Assembly (NCBI GenBank): GCA_019894795.1
Contig: JAGXNV010000004.1
Span: 1 to 41,790 of the forward strand
DNA length: 41,790 nt
Direction: 5' to 3'
DNA from: Candidatus Heimdallarchaeota archaeon
GTDB lineage: Archaea; Asgardarchaeota; Heimdallarchaeia; Heimdallarchaeales; Heimdallarchaeaceae
Position 1 is the first letter of the stretch, and each line of letters starts with the position of its first letter. The notes beneath the pieces were generated by a model. That model did not search any database. It worked only from the letters and a program-made list of their open reading frames with translations, and had not been told where the DNA came from. Below are positions 6,965-14,557 of this stretch, piece after piece. Both the position numbers and the translations under genes were made by a program.

Positions 6965-9067
6965 ATGGACGATTCCCAATCAAAAAATAACTTGTTTGAA
7001 TTCCTCAAACTATTACAAAAAGGGGAATTGGAAGAAATAAAAGGAATTCTTAAAATCATCCGGAATCTAAGTAGTATAATTGAAAAAACACTTAGTCCTT
7101 CTCTTGTGCTCATCAATTTTTATGAACAAGAAAGTCAAATGTTAAAGCCTTTTTCAATTTCAGGAGTAGAAGTGAAAAAAGAAGATTTAGAATTTGAGAT
7201 GGATGTTTTTGAAAGTGATAATCCATATTCAGATTTGTTTACATCATCTAACCCTGTATGGGTTCAAATAGATTCAATTTCAGATAGTTTCGTGTTAAAA
7301 GAAACACTAACTAATATTGGGATAAAAGAAGCGATTATTGTACCGTTAATATATAATGACACAACGATTATAGGCACTTTAACAACATTCATGTTTCCAG
7401 ATACAGAGAAGTGTAATGAAAAAAATTATTTTGAAATTGTAACTGATATATCTCATACTATATCTTCCCTTATCTCTTCATGGGCAGAAAAATACAGCTC
7501 ATTCCTGAAACAGCAACAAACTGAGCTTATTGTTGAAATGTCTAATCTTACCTTAGAAACAACAGAACTTGAAATTATCCTCAATAACATTCTACCCAAA
7601 ATCACAAAAAGAACACATATTAAGAATATTGGTGTTTTCATTAAAGATATTAATCAATTTACTCTGATGCAGCATATCGGTATGAATGAGGATATCATTA
7701 ATTACTTCTCCAGAACCAATTTTGAAGTATCCAATCTTCCTTATTACAATACATCAAACAAAATCGAAGATGCTGATATATCCATTTTTTCTGAACAATA
7801 TGGGATTATACTGCCAATAGGTTCAACAAATATAATATTAGGATTTTTGCTGGTGATATCACCAACTCAAGAGAATCTTTCCGAATCCAACATCCATTTC
7901 CTTAGAATTGTAGCGAATCAATTATTTCTTACTCTTCAACGTAAAAGGTTGCTAGATGACATTCAACAGATCACTCAAACTTCAGAGTATTCGTCATTCC
8001 CACTACTTCTAGTAAATAACAAATATGAAATCTTGTATCTAAATAAGCAAGCTGAAAAGACATTCAACTTGAGTCATCATGAATCTTTAGGTGCAAAGCT
8101 AGACTATTCTTTAAAACTCCAAGAAGAGAAATCCGTTCAAGTTCGAGAAAAAATAAACGATGTAATTTCTAATATTGCCAAGGGTACAATGAAGTTAGAT
8201 ATTGAAGTATCTCAGCTAGGTAAATCAGATACTAGGACATTCTTTGTGCAACTTTCTCCAACTATCAATAATTTAACAGGAGAATATTGTGTTTCTTTAT
8301 CTCTTGTGGACATATCTGAAGCTACTAAACTTCAATCTATTGCTGAAGAATATTCGAATAGATCAAGGATGTATCTTAACGTTCTTACTCATGATATTTA
8401 CAACATTCTTTTTGGGATTTCAGGATATTATGAATTATTGGATGACAAGGAGAACCAGATAATCCAACGTGTAAGTACATTAGTTAAAAGGGGTACAGCA
8501 ATAGTTCAAGATATTAGGTTACTTTCCAGTGTTCTTGATATCTCAACAAGTGCGGAAAGAATGTTTGTTCCTTTGAAAATGACTATTGAAAGAGTAATAG
8601 TGAAAATCAAAGAAGAATACTATGATAAAGAGATCAAGATAACAAACGATATCCCTCCAGAGATTAGAGTAATAGCAGGTGTATTTCTATATGAAATGTT
8701 TCTCTATACTTTTACAAGTTTATTGCAGAAAACAACAAGTTCTGATGTTTCTATTGAGATTTCAGGAGAGCAAATATCTATTGAAGATGAATCCTATTTT
8801 GAGCTAAAAATTATTGATAAAGAAGGAACACGACCTGAAATAAGAGAAGAAATTCAGAGAGCACTCAGTTTATCACCTTTTGACGAGAATGTTCGCAAAC
8901 ACTTAGGATTTATGATAGTAAATGAGATTGCTAAAAAATATAATTACACTGTAAAAATGAAAGAAGTAGATGAAAAAGATTGGAAAAAAGGTTCTGTTTT
9001 CGAGATTATAATGCCAAGAATCATTGAAACAGAAATGGACGAAGAGAATAAGGAATTTACAATCTAG
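6965..9067 (+). CDS. GAF/PAS sensor histidine-kinase-like protein with degenerate ATPase domain
   Basis: About 700 residues with no membrane segment. Two GAF-like regions (roughly 30-170 and 185-330) are followed by a PAS-like domain (about 340-460; FPLLLVNNKYEILYLNKQAEKTF). Next is a dimerisation/phosphoacceptor helix with LTHDIYNILFGISGYYELL, a good H-box in which HD-x2-N is kept. The C-terminal ATPase region is poor: the N-box expected in the helix YEMFLYTFTSLLQKTT lacks its asparagine, and the G1 box reads IIDKEGTRPEI rather than D-x-G-x-G. It ends VFEIIMPR like normal kinases. It may therefore be a pseudokinase or use an altered nucleotide site. ATG 6965 is chosen because GGTGA lies 8 bases before it; TTG 6950 and GTG 6953 are the longer alternatives. 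No response regulator is adjacent. Confidence 0.75.
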   Translation: MDDSQSKNNLFEFLKLLQKGELEEIKGILKIIRNLSSIIEKTLSPSLVLINFYEQESQMLKPFSISGVEVKKEDLEFEMDVFESDNPYSDLFTSSNPVWVQIDSISDSFVLKETLTNIGIKEAIIVPLIYNDTTIIGTLTTFMFPDTEKCNEKNYFEIVTDISHTISSLISSWAEKYSSFLKQQQTELIVEMSNLTLETTELEIILNNILPKITKRTHIKNIGVFIKDINQFTLMQHIGMNEDIINYFSRTNFEVSNLPYYNTSNKIEDADISIFSEQYGIILPIGSTNIILGFLLVISPTQENLSESNIHFLRIVANQLFLTLQRKRLLDDIQQITQTSEYSSFPLLLVNNKYEILYLNKQAEKTFNLSHHESLGAKLDYSLKLQEEKSVQVREKINDVISNIAKGTMKLDIEVSQLGKSDTRTFFVQLSPTINNLTGEYCVSLSLVDISEATKLQSIAEEYSNRSRMYLNVLTHDIYNILFGISGYYELLDDKENQIIQRVSTLVKRGTAIVQDIRLLSSVLDISTSAERMFVPLKMTIERVIVKIKEEYYDKEIKITNDIPPEIRVIAGVFLYEMFLYTFTSLLQKTTSSDVSIEISGEQISIEDESYFELKIIDKEGTRPEIREEIQRALSLSPFDENVRKHLGFMIVNEIAKKYNYTVKMKEVDEKDWKKGSVFEIIMPRIIETEMDEENKEFTI

Positions 9068-9326
9068 TTACAAATGTCATCTGTATAGATGATACTTCTT
9101 CTAGCGAATTCAAGAATTCTTCAAGCTTATCTTGTGCACCATCTTCTTCCGGTATGATGAATTGTCCTACAATACCTACCATACCAAAGAACAATGGTTT
9201 CTCTTCAGGATTGTTCTGCATTTTGAACATTGGATCTAAACCCTCTCTAATCGCTTTTTCGAGTTTCTTCGGGGGAATGTCCACAGATTCTGGACGAACT
9301 TCATAAACTAGTAACACTTCAGCCAT
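9057..9326 (-). CDS. ef1b: Translation elongation factor aEF-1 beta
   Basis: An 89-residue protein of the archaeal EF-1 beta family, the nucleotide exchange factor that reloads aEF1A with GTP. The pattern fits: MAEVLLVYEVRPESVDI strand, helix LEKAIREGL, the central KPLFFGMVGIVGQFIIPEE (normally ePiAFGLkal), a final helix LEEFLNSLEEV and the terminal SSIQMTFVTRL strand ending in RL. The ATG at 9326 has GGTG six bases upstream; a longer ATG-GTG start at 9338 would absorb the ribosome site. It follows the zinc-ribbon gene by 12 bases in the same operon, a pairing seen across archaea. Its 3' end overlaps the convergent sensor gene by 11 bases. Confidence 0.88.
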   Translation of the reverse strand: MAEVLLVYEVRPESVDIPPKKLEKAIREGLDPMFKMQNNPEEKPLFFGMVGIVGQFIIPEEDGAQDKLEEFLNSLEEVSSIQMTFVTRL

Positions 9327-9338
9327 GTTTAACACCAT

Positions 9339-9527
9339 TTATGGACCTTCAAAACTGCATTTTGGGCAAACATATTCGTTCGCAAAAAGCCTGCATTTTT
9401 CACAACGCACAATTATAACATCATTACAATTAGGACACGAAAAACGTGTAGTTCCTTCTTCGCTAGGACTTATGGTTTTGTTACAGCTTGTGCACCTAGG
9501 CATATCAATCATTTTACTCATAGTCAT
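9339..9527 (-). CDS. HVO_2753-type zinc-ribbon protein linked to translation
   Basis: About 62 residues, with four CxxC knuckles: CTSC, CPNC, CEKC and CPKC. The sequence follows the COG2888/HVO_2753 family closely: PRCTSCNKTISP, then TTRFSCPNCNDVIIVRCEKCR and the end YVCPKCSFEGP. The family is a small two-zinc protein found next to aEF1-beta in many archaea and described as RNA-binding and translation-associated. Here it directly precedes aEF1-beta in the same direction, so they are likely cotranscribed. Several ATGs (9527, 9521, 9512, 9503) could be the start; none has a full GGTGA, so I keep 9527 with low certainty about the first few residues. Confidence 0.88.
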   Translation of the reverse strand: MTMSKMIDMPRCTSCNKTISPSEEGTTRFSCPNCNDVIIVRCEKCRLFANEYVCPKCSFEGP

Positions 9528-9703
9528 CACTACTACGATATCTATAGAACTACGGATAAAAGGGTGTTTTAAGCTTTTTGACTTAACCCATTTTTGTAAT
9601 TAGAGAGATAGTAGAAACAAAAATAACATAAAAGTTATAATAACTACATACACAACTTATTGTAGAAGAACACATTATTCTGCACTGAAGAAGGACGATT
9701 AAT

Positions 9704-10861
9704 ATGAGCGGTTATTCTCCGACATGGACAAATAAAGGTAGCGATAAATTACGAGCTTTACAAACCACAAAAATACTAATGAATGCATTGAAAAGGATCA
9801 TTTCATCTTTTGACATAACAAAGAAAGAAAATGAAGAAGTTGTAGTATCAACAATTGCAGAAGTTGTTTTTAATTTCTTCACTCCACATAGAGATCTTAG
9901 TATTGATGAACAGTTCGATTCTTTAGTGGAATTCCTAGGTTGGAAAACAATGAATATTGAGAAAAAGGAAGAGAGCGCAATTATTAATTTAGGTGCTAAT
10001 CGTTTTATTTCATCAGATTCAACTGATTTATCTTACCTCATAATCGTATCTGGAATAATAAGAGCTCTTGGATATTTTCTGTTTGAATCTGATGTGAAAG
10101 TAGAACAAATTCCTAGCAAGTTTGAGTCCCAGCAAATGCAGTTTATTATTCAAAAAATTGAACGTCCTATTCCTTCAGTTGGTGAAAAAGTCATAGAAGC
10201 AGAAGCTAGCACTACATCCTACAAGCCTATAGTAGATTTGCAGCAAACTATCGCTCAATCATCAAAACCTCAACTCTCTACTGAGGAAGATGAAATCAGA
10301 TCTTCAATTGGATTAAATCTAGAGGACGTTTTCTCTCCCATTTTGAGAAACTATCCTATTACTATGATTTTACCCATTTTCCATCAAGTATTAGCAGAAA
10401 TCAGTACTACTTTCTTCAGCGATATGGAAGATGCCAATGTGAAAAAAGCCAAAGGAGAGTTTAATGAGAATCACACTCAGTATCTAATTGAAATTCTTCT
10501 CACAAATATCAGAGATGCTGACCAAAATATGCATGAAATATCTTCAATGATAGGTCAATATGTCATTAAAACAATTAAGACAAGTGCCTCTGAAGATTTG
10601 TTGAACTATCTACCTGATGATATTACATCCACAGTATCTCGTAGAGTAGCATACGTAGAATTTCCAGCTAGAAGCTATTGTACATATGCTCCTGGTGAAA
10701 AATGTGTAGAAGGAAAAAGAGATCTGTGTGAGTTCGTTCTTTACATGTGGGAAGGTATGTTACAAAATCTTTTACCAGACAAGACATTTACTGTTGGGGA
10801 ACGAATTCCAGCAACAAGAAGAGGTAAATTCTGCTTAGTTGAATTTTTGAAAGGCGAATGA
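9704..10861 (+). CDS. Unrecognised protein with cysteine-containing C-terminal domain
   Basis: A 385-residue soluble protein I do not recognise. The N-terminal half (about 15-145) is mainly helical with a long hydrophobic helix (YLIIVSGIIRALGYFLFESD). A polar linker covers about 150-200 (SSKPQLSTEEDE). The second half (about 205-300) is again helical, and the end (about 318-385) is a compact domain with four cysteines: YCTYAPGEKC, then DLCEF, then GKFCLVEF. That layout resembles the C-terminal part of V4R-type sensory domains or a small metal site, but I cannot prove either. The two halves may be diverged repeats of one fold. A TATA-like AGTTATAATAAC lies about 70 bases upstream of the ATG. 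A hairpin follows the stop. Confidence 0.6.
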   Translation: MSGYSPTWTNKGSDKLRALQTTKILMNALKRIISSFDITKKENEEVVVSTIAEVVFNFFTPHRDLSIDEQFDSLVEFLGWKTMNIEKKEESAIINLGANRFISSDSTDLSYLIIVSGIIRALGYFLFESDVKVEQIPSKFESQQMQFIIQKIERPIPSVGEKVIEAEASTTSYKPIVDLQQTIAQSSKPQLSTEEDEIRSSIGLNLEDVFSPILRNYPITMILPIFHQVLAEISTTFFSDMEDANVKKAKGEFNENHTQYLIEILLTNIRDADQNMHEISSMIGQYVIKTIKTSASEDLLNYLPDDITSTVSRRVAYVEFPARSYCTYAPGEKCVEGKRDLCEFVLYMWEGMLQNLLPDKTFTVGERIPATRRGKFCLVEFLKGE

Positions 10862-10873
10862 GAAACACATAAT

Positions 10874-10896
10874 TTTCCTCTATCAATTTGAGGAAA
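10874..10896 (+). terminator. Hairpin after the 385-residue gene
   Basis: TTTCCTC (10874-10880) pairs perfectly with GAGGAAA (10890-10896) around a 9-base loop, 13 bases after the stop codon. A second hairpin, GAGTG/CACTC, lies at about 10923-10938. There is no T-run, so this may be a transcript 3' end stabiliser or processing site rather than a standard archaeal terminator. Confidence 0.3.
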
Positions 10897-10984
10897 GCTT
10901 AAAATAGAAAAATTTCTATTGTGAGTGTGAAGTCACTCAGAAAGAGTTTTAAGAATATACAGAAAGAAATTAGATAGTGATATT

Positions 10985-11449
10985 ATGGGAAGACGAGTTG
11001 TAAAAAAAGTCTATAGGGACACCTATGCTAGGGGTCAAACAGATTCGAAAGAATTTGATGATCGATTTATTGTAAAGCTAGAATTGATATCAATGAAAAT
11101 TCTTGAAGATAGAGATTTACTAGGTAATGAATCAGAATTGTACTTCAGAGTTGGTAGAAGACCAGCATTTAGCGGAAGAATACCTAATAGAGGTACAATC
11201 AATATGGAGAAGAACGAAATCTTTAAGCCATTAGAAGGGTTAACATTGTATACAGAATTTGTAACAATGCCTCAAGGGGGAATTATTTCGGTTCCTTTTC
11301 ACCTCTTCGAGCGTGACCCTGTTAAAAATGATGATGAAATAATCAATATTGAATTATCAATACCTCTAGGTTCATCTGATTACAAAATCATAACACAAAA
11401 CTCGATCAAATTGAAACTAAAACTGTCTGGTCTAAAATCCAGACATTAG
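10985..11449 (+). CDS. Small C2-like beta-sandwich protein (tentative)
   Basis: A 154-residue protein rich in beta strands and without a signal peptide. The core reads FIVKLELISMKILEDRDLLG, then SELYFRV, PNRGTINMEKNEIF, a central VTMPQGGIISVPFHLFERDP and a last SIKLKLKLSG strand. The order of a charged D-x-D-like loop, an ELYF strand and an LFERDP edge is reminiscent of C2 domains, where such acidic loops bind calcium. This is a resemblance, not a family match. It starts at ATG 10985 after an A-rich leader with two small hairpins. Its stop overlaps the stop of the convergent reductase gene by 4 bases. Confidence 0.55.
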   Translation: MGRRVVKKVYRDTYARGQTDSKEFDDRFIVKLELISMKILEDRDLLGNESELYFRVGRRPAFSGRIPNRGTINMEKNEIFKPLEGLTLYTEFVTMPQGGIISVPFHLFERDPVKNDDEIINIELSIPLGSSDYKIITQNSIKLKLKLSGLKSRH

Positions 11450-12672
11450 TTTTTTTTAAATAAAAATCTCATTCCTGTTCCAATAACAAATGGCCAAAGG
11501 CTAAGATTAGAAAGTAAGCGAAAAACAATCTTTGCTTGCTCATCAACATCACCAAATTTTGAGATTTTTTCTTTTATTTTTGGTTTATTTAGTTTAGTAA
11601 ATAGTTTCTCAACATAATCATCGTTAAGCGAATTTAGATAGTTTCTCACAATTTTCATAATTTTCAGATTAAATCCAAATTCCTTTTTCCATTTTCGTTC
11701 ATACTGTGAAAGAAACCTAGAAGAAAAATCGTTTTTCTCTAGAGCTTTCCCTACAACCTCGCCAGCGATTTTAGCAGCTAACCCACCAAAAATCACCCCT
11801 CCTCCTGTTGTTGGCTTGGTTTGTCCTGCTGCATCACCAACTACAAGGGCATTATCTGTAAAAGTTTTTTTGATGTGCGACCCAATAGGAATAGCTCCAC
11901 TCATTCTCTTTTCTATCTTTGCAGAAGAGAGTTTCTTCTTAGCAATTGGATGCTTTCGAATAATATCATCTAACTTCCTTCCTGCTGGAGGGATAGTTGT
12001 ACCCAAACCAACCTTTGCTGTCGAATCATTAATCGGAATAATCCATGCAAAGAAACCAGGAACTAAACTATTGTATTGGTAAATTTCAACAAGTTCTGTA
12101 TCGATATCTCGGACACCAGACATGATGAATTGAGAAGCAAAAATTACGTCCTTACGTGAAGGTTTTGGAAGTCCTATCTGTTCATTTAGTGATGGGAACC
12201 TACCTTCAGCAAGTATGGTTAGTTTTGAAGAAAGCATACTAGAAGAACTTTTCTTACCAAGATGATACTTGAGAGATTCTTTTTGCCGGGTAATCTGTTT
12301 TACCCTCGAAGACGTTCTTATATCAACCCCTAGGTCGGTAGCTAAAGAAGCTAAATAAGCATCAAATCTAGCCCGGTTAACTACCCAAGCAGTAGGTCTA
12401 GATTTCTGAACAACCAAAAGCTTACCAGTGGGCGAATATAATCGTGAACCTCTAATCTCACTATTTTGTATTACATCAGATGGTAGATTGAGAAGATCTA
12501 AAGATTTGAGTCCATCAATACTGAGCAGTCCTGCACAATGTTCATGGAGACCAATAACTTCTTTTGATTCAAGTAGTGTTACATCAACTTTGTTTTTTGA
12601 TGCAGATATAGCAGATAGTAAACCTGCTGGTCCACCGCCTATAACTACTAAATCTTTTTCTGACTCAATCAC
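11446..12672 (-). CDS. Geranylgeranyl reductase family flavoprotein
   Basis: A 408-residue FAD enzyme. It opens with the dinucleotide fold VIGGGPAGLLSAISASK and an acidic TLLES strand end, followed by the family's HCAGLLS element. WVVNRARFDAYLASLA matches the V-x-R-x2-FD motif of the geranylgeranyl reductase/CobS-like group. The second FAD motif, ALVVGDAAGQTKPTTGGGV, lies near residue 280, and a helical C-terminus follows. In archaea this family saturates the geranylgeranyl chains of membrane ether lipids, which is the most likely role; other members reduce chlorophyll or menaquinone side chains. The start is GTG at 12672. No lipid gene is adjacent, so the substrate is inferred from family alone. 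Confidence 0.85.
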   Translation of the reverse strand: MIESEKDLVVIGGGPAGLLSAISASKNKVDVTLLESKEVIGLHEHCAGLLSIDGLKSLDLLNLPSDVIQNSEIRGSRLYSPTGKLLVVQKSRPTAWVVNRARFDAYLASLATDLGVDIRTSSRVKQITRQKESLKYHLGKKSSSSMLSSKLTILAEGRFPSLNEQIGLPKPSRKDVIFASQFIMSGVRDIDTELVEIYQYNSLVPGFFAWIIPINDSTAKVGLGTTIPPAGRKLDDIIRKHPIAKKKLSSAKIEKRMSGAIPIGSHIKKTFTDNALVVGDAAGQTKPTTGGGVIFGGLAAKIAGEVVGKALEKNDFSSRFLSQYERKWKKEFGFNLKIMKIVRNYLNSLNDDYVEKLFTKLNKPKIKEKISKFGDVDEQAKIVFRLLSNLSLWPFVIGTGMRFLFKKN

Positions 12673-12757
12673 ATTAAGTAAAGTCGTTAACTAGTTTAAA
12701 ATAGTATGGAAAATAGTGATTACGGAATCAGATTTGAATTTTGGTTTATTTACTCCT

Positions 12758-13024
12758 TCATAATGCACCAGATTTTGAGAATAATTCTCTCAGTTTGAAA
12801 TTTTTCCCAGTTTTAATATTTTCTCGAAGTATGTGTTTTTCAAGAGATTTAAGCAGAAATTTTGTGTCATTCCGTGACTGGAAAGATGATCTAACAACCA
12901 TTAGGATTTTACCACAATCAGTGCAGATAATCTCTTTTGTTAAAAATTCTTCATTTTCTGCGTCAAATACACTAACATATCTTTGACATCTGGAACAGAA
13001 TACGGTGTCAATTTCATATAGCAT
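12758..13024 (-). CDS. Small zinc-ribbon protein, function unknown
   Basis: An 88-residue protein with two CxxC knuckles (FCSRCQRY and ICTDCGKI) about 23 residues apart, a single zinc ribbon at the N-terminus. A basic, helical C-terminal half follows (KFLLKSLEKHILRENIKTGKNFKL), which could bind nucleic acid. The ATG at 13024 is chosen because GGTGA lies just before it (5-base spacing); the GTG inside that ribosome site at 13033 is the longer reading. I see no specific family. It sits alone between two other minus-strand genes. Confidence 0.65.
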   Translation of the reverse strand: MLYEIDTVFCSRCQRYVSVFDAENEEFLTKEIICTDCGKILMVVRSSFQSRNDTKFLLKSLEKHILRENIKTGKNFKLRELFSKSGAL

Positions 13025-13190
13025 TTTTCTCACCCTTTATCTCTAACCATAATGTTTTGTTCAGTTTAACATAGATAATTACATTTAAAGTAAAGGTATT
13101 ATGTAAATAAATACGTGGAAAATATGTTTTATTTATAAAGTGCTTAAATACAAGGTGGTTTTTCAACAAAATTTATAGAATCAAAAAACA

Positions 13191-13874
13191 TTATCTTACA
13201 GTTTTCCTAAGATATTTTTTCTGTTTTTCTTCTAATCTTCTCATTCGTAGTAAACCCTCGTAGTACCAACAGACTATTGTTTTATTCATATTTCTAATAT
13301 TCTTCTGTTGAGCACTGTCTCCATTTTCAAATCTTCTTAAAACTAGATGTTTATCTTCAGCAAAGAGAATAATTTCCTCTGTATGGTTTGATCTCTGAAA
13401 TCTATAAATTCTACATCTCAATTGTTGTTTTTTATCTGCACGATATCGAATAGCTTTGAATCCATTAGTTTTAACGAATTCACTTATTTCTTCAATAATA
13501 TCATCTATGTGCATATACCCGAATTGCTTTTCTTCTTTAGTAATAGTATCAAAATCCAGTTTTATCTCAGTAATTTGTGTTAAGTTTTTGATTAATTTAG
13601 TCTCAATGGTTGCTCCTCTATCCTCAAAAATTTCCCACTTCATGCCGCGATTTGTCACTAGCCGATCATCTTCGTAGTAATACACAGATTCAGTCTGAGG
13701 ACTATAAGTTACCCTTTTTATTCCGTCAGGATATATTTTCTCTTTAATTTTATTAGAAATGTTGTCTCCTGACTCATCTATTATTTGTCTATATGCTATT
13801 TGATAACCCTCAGTAATGTCTATCTGTTCAAATAAAATTGGAGGTTTATCGTCATCTATCTTCTTTACAAACAA
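13191..13874 (-). CDS. Hypothetical 227-residue protein
   Basis: A soluble protein I do not recognise. The N-terminal half (1-110) is strand-rich, with short repeated strand-turn units such as KIYPDGIKRVTYS, ESVYYYEDDRLV and MKWEIFEDRGATI. The second half has a helix (IDDIIEEISEFVKTNGFKAIRY), then strands RCRIYRFQR and EEIILFAEDKHLVLRRF, and a very basic C-terminal helix (LLRMRRLEEKQKKYLRKT). The basic tail suggests nucleic-acid or ribosome contact, but that is speculation. Codon use and base composition are like the neighbours. Upstream lies the 333-base gap before the coiled-coil operon, which is transcribed divergently from this gene. Confidence 0.55.
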   Translation of the reverse strand: MFVKKIDDDKPPILFEQIDITEGYQIAYRQIIDESGDNISNKIKEKIYPDGIKRVTYSPQTESVYYYEDDRLVTNRGMKWEIFEDRGATIETKLIKNLTQITEIKLDFDTITKEEKQFGYMHIDDIIEEISEFVKTNGFKAIRYRADKKQQLRCRIYRFQRSNHTEEIILFAEDKHLVLRRFENGDSAQQKNIRNMNKTIVCWYYEGLLRMRRLEEKQKKYLRKTVR

Positions 13875-14207
13875 GTCTCTTTCCTCATATAAATTCCATT
13901 AAGCATGTTGAATAAGTCTGAAAGAAATAGAAAACTTCTCTTCTTAAACCGGATTCAAGATTTTCAATTCTAAACCCTCTATATACAATAAAGAAGTAAG
14001 TATTATCTACGCAATATCTACTGTTTTCCACAGCTTTGAAACATTATTCAACAATACAAAATACGCAATTATTAACAATAAGCTAAGTACAGAGCGTTAG
14101 AATTAATTACAAAATGCTGTAACTTTCATACAGAAATGACAATGTTTATATATACTTACAGAATAATTGAACATAACACGAATAAAGTGTAATAAATGGT
14201 GAGAAAC
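13875..14207. other. Divergent intergenic region, 333 bases
   Basis: This AT-rich stretch separates the minus-strand hypothetical gene from the plus-strand coiled-coil operon. I find no ORF with a ribosome site, no tRNA and no strong inverted repeat. Its only clear elements are at the right end: the TATA box at 14145-14154 and the GGTGA ribosome site at 14198-14202. Confidence 0.6.
14145..14154 (+). promoter_or_regulatory. TATA box of the coiled-coil operon
   Basis: The ten bases TTTATATATA are the strongest TATA element in this gap. A start site about 25 bases downstream would give a leader of roughly 30 bases before the ATG at 14208, which has GGTGA with 5-base spacing. This fits an archaeal TBP/TFB promoter driving the four genes up to 16671. 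Confidence 0.6.
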
Positions 14208-14330
14208 ATGAGACAAAGTGAAACAATAAAAACATTGGATGATGAAATCCGCAGATTAAAAGACGAATTAAATCAGCTTCAAAGAGCAAAACGAGGTCTG
14301 AAAAGAAGAACTGATGGAGCCGTGCAATAA
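14208..14330 (+). CDS. 40-residue coiled-coil peptide, first gene of operon
   Basis: This short gene encodes a single predicted helix, with LDDEIRRLKDELNQLQRAKR showing a leucine-heptad pattern and a basic C-terminus. Evidence that it is real: a TATA box 54 bases upstream, GGTGA at 14198-14202 five bases before the ATG, and a stop (14328-14330) followed at once by the next GGTG. I recognise no family. As it shares heptad character with the next two products, a hetero-coiled-coil is a reasonable guess. Confidence 0.6.
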   Translation: MRQSETIKTLDDEIRRLKDELNQLQRAKRGLKRRTDGAVQ

Positions 14331-14340
14331 GGTGCTAATC

Positions 14341-14544
14341 TTGGATAAGCATGGCATTAAGGATAATTTTGACGATTATCAAAAGGAATGGTTGAGTGAG
14401 TTCAAAGTATCTATGGAGGAATTCAAAGCATCAATAAAGGACATGCTATCAGATTTAAAAGACAATATGAATGATCTAAAAGATGATTTAAAAGACATAT
14501 TTGACTCCGAAGAAAATTTCGAAGATGGGGGGAGTATTTTTTAA
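14341..14544 (+). CDS. Acidic amphipathic helix protein, second gene of operon
   Basis: About 67 residues, almost entirely helical. The centre repeats hydrophobic-K-D units: FKASIKDMLSDLKDNMNDL, then KDDLKDIF, giving one hydrophobic face and a strongly charged one. Such a helix could coil with a partner or lie on a membrane. The start is uncertain: TTG 14341 has GGTG (14331-14334) six bases upstream, immediately after the previous stop, and is my choice. ATG 14314 would overlap the first gene by 17 bases and lacks a ribosome site; GTG 14332 is also in frame. It ends 13 bases before the next gene, whose GGTGA lies in that gap. No family recognised. Confidence 0.55.
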   Translation: MDKHGIKDNFDDYQKEWLSEFKVSMEEFKASIKDMLSDLKDNMNDLKDDLKDIFDSEENFEDGGSIF

Positions 14545-14557
14545 TTAGGTGATTAAA

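Noticed and set aside
6904-6990. 28-codon ORF on the plus strand before the sensor gene
   Set aside because: It overlaps the sensor start in another frame, has no ribosome site and no recognisable product.
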